Under the pieces are notes generated by a model. The model was not told the DNA's origin, made no database searches, and worked only from the letters and a program-made list of their open reading frames with translations. From positions 12,691,595 through 12,755,594 of the forward strand of contig OX335644.1 of assembly GCA_946894095.1 (NCBI GenBank): a stretch of 64,000 nt of DNA. The letters run 5' to 3'. Shown one piece after another: positions 22,702 to 34,100 of this stretch (position 1 is the first letter of the stretch; every line of letters starts with the position of its first letter). This stretch comes from Incurvaria masculella (taxonomy: Eukaryota > Arthropoda > Insecta > Lepidoptera > Incurvariidae). The translations under genes and the position numbers were made by a program.

Positions 22702-23529
22702 ATTGTTTTTATTTGATGAGTTTTTTGTCTTCTTATATGTAAAGCGATCACAAGAAATAGTGCGAAGATTATCGATGTTTACCTCAAACAAGTATGTACA
22801 ATACTCATAAACACATAACATCATGCCCGGTGTTTGCCCGCAGGGATAGGATAAGATATCTGAGCCCCGGTTGCACGAAGAAACGGCTGAGTTTTAAATG
22901 TTCAAACGCGTCACTTTTAGTGAACGGCATAGAGTTGCTTCCATACGAAAGACGAATTGAGAACCTCCTCCTTTATTTTGAAGTCGGTTATTGAACCATA
23001 GGCTTAGAATGTAAAGAAATACAGAGTCAACTGACGGATGAGACCAAAATAGTTTCATACAAAATGTACTGAAATTTCTTTTTTTACAAGTCAATGTTTT
23101 TTACACATTTTATTTTTCTAAATCGCAATTATAGGAAGTTATGTTTTAAGTTTTATATTGAGAAGAATTTAAGAAATTTGATCGACAAAAAAAATCAGTG
23201 GGTCACCTTTTATTTACCATCAAAAAAGGGGTTTTGTTCGGGTTTTTTCCTCCCGTTCATTAAACAATCTATAAATGCACAAGGAAAACTAGAGAAATCA
23301 TAAAGGTTTCACAAAAAACGTATTGATAACGATTTCAGAAATGGTCACATCGGGCAAATTTGTTCCATCTCCCTCTAACTCCCGGTTGAGTTGACGTCTC
23401 ACTCCCACACTTTGTTTTTCTTGTAAGCACAGCGCGCTGTTATTTGGAATGAACGACAAAGCATTGTTTCTAATTAAACTGCTGTTTTTGAATAAGCTTG
23501 AATATAAAAAAAAAACAAAAAAATACTTC
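22702..23529. other. Spacer between tRNA genes with one repeat terminus
   Basis: At 22948-22992 lies a minus-strand copy of the 'accgacttc' terminus ('gacgaattgagaacctcctc' then 'gaagtcggtta'). Otherwise nothing assigned. Confidence 0.4.
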
Positions 23530-23600
23530 TGCATCGGCCGGGAATCGAACCCGGGCCGCCCGCGTGGCAGGCGAGCATTCTACCACTGAACCACCGATGC
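23530..23600 (-). tRNA. tRNA-Gly (anticodon GCC)
   Basis: 71 nt on the minus strand: acceptor GCATCGG with CCGATGC and discriminator A, D arm GGTTCAGTGGTAGAATGC, anticodon loop CTGCCAC giving GCC (glycine GGC codons), B box GGTTCGATTCC. A long T-run lies just downstream on the same strand. It is the typical metazoan tRNA-Gly(GCC). The opposite-strand frame at 23498-23875 crosses it and is not a gene. Confidence 0.95.
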
Positions 23601-23889
23601 TCATGGCAGCTATGTCCAAAAAAAACTTCATTAGTCTACGAATTCAATTACAATTACGGATATCAATTCATTGTTTGATTTTATTTTGCAGAAATATGGA
23701 ACGGTGGTTGCTGCATAGTCGAGTTCCTAATAAACTGACTGCCGTCGTTGCTGCTGTCGTGAGGGTAATTATTTATATTTTTTATTTTATGATAATATGT
23801 AGGTGCCCATACTTACGATTTATTAATAGATTCGCCAACGCCAACGGGATATTAATCAAATCAAATCGAATATAAATATCGTTGGATCA

Positions 23890-24242
23890 TCGATATAGTT
23901 TTGGACGTGGACTAGCCTTCCATGCCAGGGGTCATGGGTTCAAAACCCTGTACGAGTTATTCATGCACCACTTTATTTTTCTTTCCGAGTTGGATAAGTA
24001 GATTTCGTTACGAATGCGAGCTGTTCCATGTTTTGGAAAGGTCCAATTACTTTACTAGGTGGTAGAAGTTGATACCATCGTATTGGGAAAAATATGGTCG
24101 AAACCGCAATGAAAAATTGTCCGTGTTTTCCATCTAGTTCAACAACGTAGTCATGCTCATGAAGGGAAGGTCCTGGTCCACCTTCGTAGTTTATGTGTGT
24201 CGGGCTAATACCTTGGCAGAGTGGGCTTGGTATATGATCGTA
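23890..24242 (+). mobile_element. SINE-like element with tRNA-like head
   Basis: Head: 'ggactagccttccatgcc' and B-box-like 'gggttcaaaaccc'. Body: 'gcaccactttatttttcttt', 'gagttggataagta', 'tttcgttacgaatgcgagc', 'aggtggtag', 'gtcgaaaccgcaatgaaaaa', 'gggctaatacc'. Same family as 3.0 and 44.4 kb. It lies only 0.3 kb from the tRNA-Gly gene. Confidence 0.65.
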
Positions 24243-24302
24243 TAAGAAAGTATTAGTCATCCTGTTACATAAAAAACGTATGACGAACTTAGAAAGTAAC
24301 AT

Positions 24303-25280
24303 ATGACAGTGCTTTTAAAAAAAAAATTCTCCAATTGTCTCCCATTCAACTACGACATAAGATAAGTCTGCCGTGCGTCGGCGTCGTCGGCGACTTAGCA
24401 CTCTGTGATACAGGACTATTATTTATTCTGTGATACAGGCATATCATTGGATACAGGTTAGAAATTGTCTTGTTAAAATATCTGTTGTTATGAACTAACT
24501 AATACATAAACATTGCACAAAAATAAATCTTCAAAAATGTCAATCTTTGAAACGCTATAACTCGAGAAGCTGCAAGTGTCCGGAAATATTTTTTCCTCGC
24601 AAGGCTCTATTTAAGTTGTATATTACGATCCTGCTAAAATGAGTTTGACAACTGTTAACAGTTTCGAGAAATAAAATAAAATATTTCACGTCCCATACAT
24701 TGAAAATGTTAAAATGCTTATAAAAAAAATATACGCTTCCTATATTGGGACCTTACCTATATATGCAATGTATAGTAACTTGTCCCAACATATTGGCATA
24801 CTTCATTACCCGGGAATTTCGAGTTGATTTTTAAAAATCGCTAATACTGTGAAACCCGTTTTCGCGCCTACTGTGCGCTGTTATACAGTTCCGAGCAGAC
24901 TCGGTTACCGCAATTTCCATGTTTTTGGACAAGTTGTATGCTCACTTCGGCAAAAGTCAACCGATTGGCTAATGGATCGCCAAGTAAGGGGCCGGACTAA
25001 TCAACTTTAATACCTTATAACAGGTGAATGAACTGACTGCGGAGGTCGCATAACAAATCGATGCTTTTGCTACAAGCATTCTATGACCATGATATGACAT
25101 CACCCTTGAAACGTGCGTGCCATCCGAGATAGGTATCTAAAAATGAGTGCCAAAAAAAATAAGTTCCGGGTTCTATGGACAAGGGTATACCTACATAGGT
25201 ACTCGAATTAACTTATCGTGGGTTTTAATTTGATGATTTTGGATTTTTTGATTTGATGATAATTTGATTGACTCTTCGTC
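24303..25280. other. Unannotated region
   Basis: No gene, RNA or bounded repeat recognised. Confidence 0.4.
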
Positions 25281-25282
25281 AT

Positions 25283-25915
25283 TTTTAGGGTTCCGTACCC
25301 AAAGGATGCCAACGGAACCCTATTACTAAGCCTCCGCTGTCCGTCCATCCGTCCGTCCGTCCGTCTCACAGGGCTGCATCTCATGAACTGCTGAAATTTT
25401 CACAGAGTGTGCATTTATGTTGCCGCTATAATAACAAATTAAAATTGTAAAAACCGGCTAAGTACGAGTCGGACTCGCACACGAAGGGTTCCGTACCATC
25501 GTACACGATTTAACACAAAAAAATCACGTTTTTTGTATGGGTACCCTTTAATGATTATTATTAATTTATTTTACCTATTTGTTGTTATAGCGCTAAAATA
25601 AAGACACACGCTGTGAAAATTTCAGCTGCCTACCTATTACGGTTCATGAGATACAGCCCTGTGACAGACGGACAGACGGACGGACGGACGGACGGACGGA
25701 CGGACGGACGGACGGGCGGACGGACGGACGGACGGACGGACGGACGGATGGACGGATGGACGGACAGCGGATGCTTAGTAATAGGGTTCCGTTTTTACCC
25801 TTTGGGTATGGAACCCTAAAAATGAATAATGGCCCCCATAGAAAAAACGTGATTTTTCGGTGTTAAATCTTTACGATGGTACGGAACCCTATGTGTGCTA
25901 GTCCGACTCTGTCGG
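25283..25915 (-). mobile_element. CGGA element on minus strand, split by a second copy
   Basis: The tail and microsatellite part ('tagggttccgtacccaaagg' to 'gccgctataataacaaatta') lies at 25283-25449. The head part ('cacg...tggtacggaaccct...gtccgactc') lies at 25820-25915. Removing 25450-25819 restores the normal order of one copy. The head is degraded. Confidence 0.7.
25450..25819 (+). mobile_element. CGGA element, full copy nested in the same family
   Basis: Complete: head 'aaccggctaagtacgagtcg', middle, an unusually long (CGGA)n tract of about 100 bp (25668-25765) and tail 'ccctttgggtatggaaccct'. A run T-A-A-A-A-A occurs at both junctions and may be a target duplication. The 68-aa frame across the microsatellite ('TDGRTDGRTDGR') is not a gene. 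Confidence 0.8.
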
Positions 25916-25927
25916 AATTCAACACTG

Positions 25928-26085
25928 AGGCTGAGATAAATAGTCGTAACAGAAACTGAACTAACGAAAAGTAGTCATTTTGCATTACTTTGAGATTTCG
26001 TCCATACAAAATGTGTCAAAGTGACGTCACAAAGTACTACTTTTCGTTAGTCTTTAGTTTCTGTTACGACTATTTATCTCAGCCT
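25928..26085. mobile_element. Palindromic MITE, 158 bp
   Basis: The arms of about 55 bp begin 'aggctgagataaatagtcgt' and continue 'aacagaaact', 'actaacgaaaagtagt'; they are nearly perfect reverse complements. The loop contains 'gtcaaagtgacgtcac'. Non-coding. Confidence 0.75.
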
Positions 26086-26518
26086 GAGAGCGGAAGCGAG
26101 GGCAGGAGCCATGTCATAATGGGTATACAACATCTCGTGTCTGTGCTGTGCAGTTCCCTCGTCAGGAGCCAACCTTGAGTGCAGTAGCCATGTCATGGTA
26201 ACACTTAGAATGGGTTACCGTAATTGAATTCGCATAAAACATTTTCTGTCTGTGCTGTTGACTGTTGAAGATTTCCTTTGTCTGGAGATGTCGATTCAGG
26301 TTATGCTTACCATAAAAATGCATTGTCATCGGACTGAACCTACGTGCAAGCAAACATTCTATCCCGTAGGATAAGAGGAAGTTCAAATTCCAATTCAGCT
26401 TGCAAGATTTTACCCAAGCACCTACTTAACATACATACATACAAACATACAGACCTACATACATACGTACAAAAATTGCAAGTTTAATAATATTTCATAA
26501 AAAACATAACAAGTTCTA

Positions 26519-26627
26519 TTATACAGCCCTGTGACAGACGGACGGACGGACGGACAGAAGGACGGACGGACAGCGGAGGCTTAGTAATAGGGTTCCGTTG
26601 GCACCCTTTGGGTACGGAACCCTAAAA
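26519..26627 (+). mobile_element. CGGA element, 5'-truncated
   Basis: It starts at 'atacagccctgtgacagacg' and runs through (GACG)n to 'ggtacggaaccctaaaaa'; head and middle are missing. Confidence 0.75.
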
Positions 26628-27281
26628 AGGAATATGCCATCTAGCGCCACATGCAAACAGAATCGCAGACGTATTGGAGCATCGATTATTGGAGGCTTTT
26701 TGTGGCTGGGAACCGACTTGATGAACGCATTTGGCGGTGGCGATGTTTCGACTGTGTGGCATACGACAAGCCTCCGGATTCCCATACAATGATATTGTCA
26801 CTTTGACCATGCGGCGGAGACGCGATATCGACCGCATGCAACTTTTCCTTCCTTTATGTTCAGTGATGTCAAAGAATATCTAATAAATACTGGTGATGTT
26901 TACTTCATTTACGTCATGACCATGTGCACTACACAGCGAGCACAGGGTTATTGCCACTGAAAATGCGCGGCGCGGCGAGGGTATGATATGACAATATTTG
27001 CGCGCTTGAGTTCACAAATCCGCGCTAATATATCATTATTGTGCTGTGTTTACATCGTAATTGTAAGGCTCCGTCCACACGCATACACTTTTAACCAAGT
27101 TGCATCTGTCCATTTGGACGCAACAAATAAAAACTATTTTCGAACCCCTATACATTCCAAAATAAAAAAAAAACTTTGAATAATAAAAAAAAAGGTCTGC
27201 GCCGTTCTCGAAGTATGCAAATCCACTGGAAAAGTTAGTCGATCTCAATTTCCTAGCATGTTTTGTACGAATAAATTTATG
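26628..27281. other. Unannotated region
   Basis: Short overlapping frames at 26519-26837 on both strands have no family features. No gene or repeat boundary recognised. Confidence 0.4.
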
Positions 27282-27283
27282 TA

Positions 27284-29934
27284 GGGTAATTGCGCTGGTT
27301 TCCCGACCAGGTTCAGTTTACGACCATTTCATGGTCTTGTTGCTTACAGAACAACTTAATAGGGATTTGGGGGGTAATATGCCAATATTAAATTTTTGAA
27401 ACATATTTTCAATAACTATTCTTTGAGTAAAAACAAAAATCGAAACTCGCTACACTATACAGTGGAAACCACAAATTTCTCAGTTTTTCGGTTACATTGC
27501 AAAAGCGAATACGTTGAAGTATTTGCAGGAAAAATAGTGCAAGGGGATCGACGCGAGGTGAGTTTTAAGCGATTTTTACTCACTTCCGCAACGTAACTGG
27601 TTTTTTTTTATCAAGATTATGGATCAAAGAAGCCTTCAGAATGGATATTATTCATGTGTATTATCAATTATTTGTAAAAACGTGGCGGTCGGAAAGTGGA
27701 ATAGGAATTCAACCAGAAATTTAGTTTTCGACCGGGTGGTCGGATTACTAACCTAAACGCAAAGAAATGTATTTGTCTTTGTCTTACAAAATAACTTCTT
27801 AAGAGCCATTTTCTTTTGCCTAGCTGCCTCCTTCTTCATTTTAAATCAATCCAGTTAGTTTACGACCACTAAATATTGTAATATTAACGAAATATATCTC
27901 ACAATATCAATAGTGGTCGAATACTAGAAGAAGATGCATTTTTGTGGTTCAGTTTCCGACCTCCTCATTTTGTATGGATAATTTGGTGGTCATAAAACGG
28001 AAACTAGCTTTACTGCAATCTGGTATGCGACCAGCCAAAAACGCATTAATTTCACCTTGTATAGTATTAACTTTTAACAAAATAAAGGCGTAAGTGAAAC
28101 TGAAAAGCAAACCCATAATCAAACTAGACAATTAATTAAACATCTGGAATCTACATACAAATCTAAATCTAATTTAAAAAACAATATCTACATAAAAACA
28201 ATACTTAATGAGTTGAAAAACCCAAAAACGCTTTATTGAAATATCCAAGAGATCATATCACATACACGACATGATCAGAGGATCAAACAGAATCCACTAT
28301 CTACAGAGGGTAAATATAAACAGGCAAATCAGTTACGTACCCAATCAGTTAGCTAAGTAATCAGAGTAATAATTGTAATTTAATTGAACTGAACTTCTTT
28401 CTGAATCCAGATCAAATTTCCGATGAAGAAGTTGAAAACTTTTTAATACCGCTAGAACAATGACCTGACTCCTTTCTCGAAACTCCATCTACATAACACA
28501 TTTCACGATTTTTTAAAAAAATTGATCATTTGTGTCAATGAATGAAGCACCCACTCAAGTCATCGGGAAAGCACCAATATCATCCCATATCAGGACACTA
28601 AAGGATAAATATGATCATATCATAATATAAATAGAAACGCCAAATATATTATTCACAGCAACAGAAATACTAACAATAATTGACATATCTATTGAAGCTA
28701 TGCCTCAAATTAACAAATCGACGAAAAACCATATCAGGTTAACACAAAAGCACAATCCCCGCCTCAAGACAGCGCTCCAATAACCACTTCCACTTTAGTT
28801 ATCAATTCAGACGTAATATATAGTAATTATATTATGCAAACAGAAATGCCAAAACAGTTCGAATCACCTATGAAAACGTTAATTCAGATAAACACATCAA
28901 CCGAAGATTTAACTCAAGTCACCGAACATGCACAAATGCGAAGCTTAGCCATCACAACGACATTAGCATCTCGTTCAAAAGCAAAAGACATTCAAGACTG
29001 CATGAATGACTATTACTTAAGGTGATGAAAACAGTGAAACTATGATACCGATTATGACAGTCCAAATCCACCCAAAATAGTAAACAGAATATATATCCAT
29101 TTATTGAACATCTTTATCTTCCTGAGCTAACAGAACTTAAAAAAATACTAAAGCTCGAACTCCTGCAGTTATTAAATCAGCCGCGTGGCGGATGTACTAT
29201 GATAATAAAGAGAAAGTGAATCTCCTGAAAAAAATGCAATCAAAAAAAGAAAAGCCGAATACTTTTACTTAACAAGCAACGAACTAAATAAGACAAACCA
29301 TCTACTAAACAGATAAATACTCATGTTTTACAGACGATTGATACCAATATAGTTACTGAAAGAAAGCAGAAAATCAAAGATAATATGGTTCTGAAAAACC
29401 ACAGAAACTGAATTGTGCACTATTTGAAAACCTTTTAATAAGTGGCTGTGAAGAAGATGGAAAATAAATCGCCTGTAAGCCGCGTTTGTAAGTACCACCT
29501 CAAATGTACCGACTTTTCAGGACTTTTCAATGAGGCAGTACAAGAAAAACCTTTTTAATGTAACAAGGGCTTGGTTAGAAGTAGTGGAGTAAAATATAAT
29601 GTAACATTTTACGCTTGGGATTTGAAGAAAATGAATACGTAATTATCTAAACAAGAAAATTATTCAAACAAAGCCATGGTCGTAAACTAGAATATGTGGT
29701 GGTCGGAAACTGAGTAAAGTGGTCGAAAACTAATTTTTTGACCTTTTTTTTTGTTTGATTTTTTTATAAAATAACTACTTATTCTGCACTGATTTAATAA
29801 TTTTAACTTTCAACTAAAATTACCAAACTCCTTTTATGAATACTAAAAATCTATATTTCATAAATGAAAATATTTTATATTTCAGTTTGAAGTTCGAAAA
29901 GTAACTAACTGGTCGTAAACCGACGCACCTACCC
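27284..29934 (+). mobile_element. Decayed TA-flanked DNA transposon, probably pogo/Tigger-like
   Basis: The ends 'gggtaattgcgctggtttcc' + 'cgaccag' and the reverse complement of the right end, 'gggtaggtgcgtcggtttac' + 'gaccag', form imperfect inverted repeats. TA flanks both sides (27282-27283, 29935-29936), as in Tc1/mariner-pogo elements. 'tttmcgacca' motifs recur inside both ends. Near 29150-29260 a short stretch translates as TPAVIKSAAW then RMYYDNKEK, like the lysine-rich C-terminal part of pogo/jerky DDE proteins. The rest is full of stops; the largest frame is 63 aa (28834-29025). The TIR/TA evidence is firmer than the pogo assignment. Confidence 0.5.
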
Positions 29935-30094
29935 TAACTGTTCTGTGACTAGGAACAAAGGGATGTAGGCAACTTTTCTGTTTACGATCGTCTGTGCTAC
30001 GAATAATGCGGTCTCTATCCCCATTTCTGCTGTCTCAAGTGCACCAGGCACGGAATGCAGCCATTTACTGCCCAAATTCCTCCTATAAGTACCA

Positions 30095-30262
30095 CCCGAT
30101 TCTATAGATTCTTTATCTGTAGAGTTAGACTGTGAAATAGGTACACTCCGATACAACGGATTCCTTAAAATGTAATCTGAAGAAGCACCAAGCTGGCCCG
30201 CATGGTTTTCGAAGTCCCCGAGAAAGTTCGAAAGCCCATGGGCGCGTCTAACGCCTCTTATT
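30095..30262 (+). mobile_element. LINE tail relic
   Basis: 'tatagattctttatctgtag', 'tgaagaagcaccaagctggc', 'ccgcatggttttcgaag' and 'cgaaagcccatgggcg' match the LINE tail at 33170-33350. Degraded, no open frame. Confidence 0.55.
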
Positions 30263-30631
30263 TGAAGGCCTGACGTCATTGACGTTCGATGCCTGACGTT
30301 CATAATACTTCGCGCCGAGCAGAAAAAACATTTTAAGTTTAAGTAAAAGGACCTAGATAATCGATACTATTCGGGGAAACTTTTTTGCAATTACAGAAAG
30401 TAACGACTATTCAGTTTAGTATTGTTAACCCGATGTATTCAATATTGAAATATGTTTGTATGAATGTGTCGGACAGTTTCAACATCATAAAGAGTCACCT
30501 TCGTTTTTCCAGAAAGAAAATCGAATGTCACCACTTTTTTGGCGATGACGGAAATACATTTATATGTTTGATCAATATGTCAATACCGACAATGGTTCCA
30601 TTAGGTGTCCGCACTCTCTTGGAGTAATCAT

Positions 30632-30800
30632 TTTTAGGGTTCCGTACCCAAAGGGTGCCAACAGAACCCTATTACTAAGCCTCCGCTGTCCGTCCTTCTG
30701 TCCGTCTGTCACGGCCTGAATCTCAGTAACCGTGAGAGACAGACAGCTGAAATGTTCACAGAGTGTGTATTTATTTTGCCGCTATAACAACAAATATGAA
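30632..30800 (-). mobile_element. CGGA element, head-truncated
   Basis: 'tagggttccgtacccaaagg', 'ccctattactaagcctccgc' and 'ttgccgctataacaacaaat' on the minus strand; the head is missing and (ATG)-rich short repeats follow. Confidence 0.75.
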
Positions 30801-32040
30801 AAATTATGAACAACAAATATGAAAAATTATGAACAACAAAAAATCATGAAAATGTATACTCAATTTAGTTTTTGTTAGATTTTTGACTCCAGCGGTCGTG
30901 GTTTAATTTTAGCTAGAAGTTGTTTTGGAATTAAAATTTCCGTAAATATTACCAAATCAAACACTATGCGCGTTGTTTGCTTTGTGGATATTTTTCATAC
31001 TCCTCATCACGGAGCCTGCCTTTTTCTTTGAAACAGAATACCTAGCACTGTTTTGTACCGTGCCCGCGAATGAGTTAATCCCGCCGGGAAGGGCTGTTGA
31101 CACGTAAGTAGTTATTTTGCTAAGTGCATCTGATCTTCTCGTGGTCACAGATGACCTTAATCCGTCATATGCTCACCGTAACTTTAGGTCCCTTGCAAAT
31201 ACGGCCACAGCAAGAACGTAATAAAGGAATGGCTATCACTAGAAGCGTCACTTTCATAGATTTTAAGGGTTTTACAAAGAAATTCCGACACATTAACAGG
31301 TAAATATTCACAGGTAAAGATATAATTGGTTATGTTATTTATTTTTTATTTCTGTTGTTTTGCATAAATGTAAGCAAACTTAATCACAGATTCATTCACA
31401 CATTTTTTCTTTTGTTTGACACGGGATGCATTTTTAACATTGCCTTATAGTAGATACTAAATATATCGAAATAACGAACAGCGAAACACACCACAGTCGA
31501 TTTTCCATAACCGACAAAAACGCGGAAATAGTTATATTAAAATGGTTCTTCTCATGCCAAAAGCAATAGAATATAAATAGTTTAAATTCATTCATAGTTA
31601 TTCAAATTACTAAAAAAAATTCAATACATAGCAATGCACAAAATGGGTAAGTTACCTTTTTCTTTCTGATTGAAGCACAAAAATACATAAACCCAGTTTA
31701 AATTTTTTGAAGTAAAAGCCTTTCTCTTCACCGTTGTGATTTTAAGCTGGGTGAAACTAAAAAGCGACACTAAAAAGAGAAAAACACAAACATACGGATT
31801 TGGCCTGCGAGAAAATGAATTTTCAGGGGGGCTAATGGTGAGTAATGTGATTCAAAGACTCAATTTGACTTATTAGGTATATCATAGTAAATTCCAAATG
31901 TTCCTTCCTTGGAACTTACCCACCATTACAATTATTTTGCTCGGCGCAGTCGGAAAGCGTGACGTTAGAAACCCCAGTTTAGTTACGTATGGTATGGATA
32001 TTATTTACGACACGTAATATCACCTTTATTCGTCCTATTA
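30801..32040. other. Unannotated region
   Basis: No gene, RNA or bounded repeat recognised. Confidence 0.4.
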
Positions 32041-32044
32041 CCAG

Positions 32045-32395
32045 AGCCGGTAGTCTAAGTTGTCACCTAAATTGGCGTTACGGCAAACCGATCGACTGGT
32101 GTTTTCAAATGTATAGAGAAATTGAAGAGCGCGCGCAGCGGGCGTTAAGCGAACTAACATTTGCGAGTCCGAGCTTGATTTGACAGCTTACTCAACGTTG
32201 CCGTAAATACGTCGACGTTGCCGTTTACGTCCACTCCGCGTTTTCATACAAATCGGAAGTCCGCGTTTGACTTTGACCGCTTGAAGAAGTAAAAGCACAG
32301 AATATCTAGTAAAAACTTGTATGGAGTTTGGAGAAAACGCCAGTCGATCGGTTTGCCGTAAACACCAATTTAGGTGAGAACTCAGACTGACCACT
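32045..32395 (+). mobile_element. Harbinger-derived MITE, complete 351-bp copy
   Basis: Left end 'agccggtagtctaagttgtc', right end 'gagaactcagactgaccact', flanked by CAG on both sides (32042-32044, 32396-32398). The left 240 bp is closely similar to the left subterminal region of the complete Harbinger element (33748-33990). It shares 'cgatcgactgg' and 'cgacgttgccgt' blocks with the copy at 36708-37058, which is the same length in opposite orientation. Non-coding; the frame at 31989-32183 is chance. Confidence 0.9.
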
Positions 32396-32399
32396 CAGA

Positions 32400-33159
32400 G
32401 AAAACGTAATCTTTTTTTTTTGTTCTGGGCGACATATCTACTCTTTCCAGTTATCACGTCCGTACGTTTGGTATGTCGATGTCCGTTGTTAATTCGGTGA
32501 GATAGTGGTCCCGCCGGCCGCACTCATCGTTTGTGGTTTGTTTTGCAGTTTTGTTTAGTTGCCCGCAGTACGGCGGGCTGTCCGCACGCATGCCGACATC
32601 GCGAGCACGGAACTGGTCCGATATGTTTCCCGCGCTTTACGCTTTATATTTACGATGACATAAATAGTTTGTTTTCTAATTATTTGTAGTGGTTTATGTC
32701 TGTATTTGAGAGAAAGCACTAAATCCTGATTTCCGTGACTAGACTGATGCAGGTGAGAGATATTCCAATTCTTACTAGATTTAGCACCAAATTTATTTGA
32801 TCGTCACAACAAATATATTGTTATTCAGTTGTATTTTGAATGTAAAATATATGTAAGTGCTCTATGTCAGTGGATGTAACTGCTTGCTCGCGAGAAACCA
32901 CCCGACGACCATAAAATAATTCCAGAACACAAAAATAAATAATTTCAAGAAAAAAAATTAAGAAAACCGGCAAGTGGAAGTCAGTTCGCGCACTAGTGAA
33001 GTGAAGGTTTTTCAGGATGTGTCCTCCTGACTGCATTAAAAGTTTATATACATTTCTCCAGCATCTTATTGTCGTTTTATTAATTTTTTACGTTTTTTAG
33101 TTCACTTTTTGAAAGGGCAGTACCTATTTGGTGTTTTTTTACATTTGTAATAATTACCT
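32400..33159. other. Unannotated region
   Basis: A moderately GC-rich stretch (32500-32650) is followed by AT-rich DNA. At 32963-32990 'aaaaccggcaagtggaagtc' resembles a CGGA-element head. No gene recognised. Confidence 0.35.
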
Positions 33160-33392
33160 TTTATATAGGAAGATCCTCTAGATCCTTTATCTATAGGGTC
33201 GGTAAACAATGGAATGAACTCCCTTCCGAGGTATTTCCCCCAAATTACGACCTGGGATCCTTCAAACGTGGTGTGAAGAAGCACCTGGCCGGCCGGCATG
33301 GTTTTCGCAGCCCCCCTGAATGTTCGAAAACCCATGGGCGTCGTCGGGCACGTTTAGGTCCTGGCGTACGCCATATGCCGCGCTTAACATAA
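33160..33392 (+). pseudogene. Non-LTR retrotransposon reverse transcriptase, C-terminal tail
   Basis: An open stretch translates as FIYRVGKQWNELPSEVFPP then NYDLGSFKRGVKKHLAGRH. The pattern W-N-x-L-P-x-x-V-F followed by SFK-x-x-V-x-K-H-L is typical of the C-terminal tail of non-LTR (LINE) reverse transcriptases. Only the last 70 or so codons are present, so this is a 5'-truncated copy. Related degraded copies lie at 15.4, 17.8, 30.1 and perhaps 35.3 kb. Clade not determined. Confidence 0.6.
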
Positions 33393-33747
33393 CAAAAAAG
33401 TAAGGAATGTAAAAGTTTTTGTTGCAATTTTCAATAACTTGATTGTTTCCGGTGCCGGTCACTGTCATACATATGAAACACATTTTTTTGGTGTAAACTT
33501 CAGTCTCACTTGTAACTTGAGGTGATGTACTTTTGGAAAGACTCAAAAAAGGGTCCGAATGGTCTTTTCTTTTGTAGGTATGTATATGGTATAATTTTTT
33601 GTGACGTCTAAGACTATATTATGCTATGTCTGTCCAAGAAAAGTCGCCTCGGACTAACAGGGCCAGGCTGTAACCACTTCAAGCAGCCTGAGGAATTGCC
33701 TCACAACGGCAGGATTGCCCCTCCAGCTGGCAAGAAACTGGTTTCAG

Positions 33748-33782
33748 AGCCGGTAGTCTAAGTTGTCACCTAAATTGGCGTT
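33748..33782 (+). repeat. Harbinger left terminal inverted repeat
   Basis: 35 bp starting AGCCGGTAGTC, preceded by the CAG target duplication at 33745-33747. Subterminal similarity to the MITE family continues to about 33990. Confidence 0.9.
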
Positions 33783-34100
33783 ACGCCAAACCGATCGACT
33801 GGCGTTTTAAAATGTATGGAGAATTGAAGAGCGCCGCAGTGGGCGTTAAGCGAACTAACATTTGCGAGTCCGAGTTGGATTTGACAGCTTACTCAACGTT
33901 GCCGTAAATACGCCGACGTTGTCGTTTACGTCGACTCCGCGTTTCCATACAAATCGGTAGTCTGAGTTTGTTTTTGACAGGTGGAAGAAGTAAAACTCGT
34001 TACGATCGGCGTTACGTCTCACTTGCCCATGTGCAAGCTTTTAAAAGTGAAGTTGGGTTACCGAAAACATGTGTAGTTTAATTTCTCATGTTTTTAAAAA

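Noticed and set aside
22483..22824. 113-aa minus-strand protein
   Set aside because: It runs across the tRNA-Phe gene; the tRNA explains the conserved part.
23890..23960. Functional tRNA gene at the SINE-like heads (also 3021, 44345, 47040, 62645)
   Set aside because: A and B boxes are present, but acceptor or anticodon stems do not fold and SINE bodies follow.
25668..25765. Tandem array resembling a repeat-rich gene (68-aa TDGR repeat frame) or CRISPR-like array
   Set aside because: It is a simple 4-bp CGGA microsatellite inside a dispersed element, without spacers; the frame follows from the repeat.
29929..30303. 124-aa minus-strand protein
   Set aside because: It covers the end of the TA-flanked transposon and the antisense of a LINE tail relic; it crosses unrelated elements.
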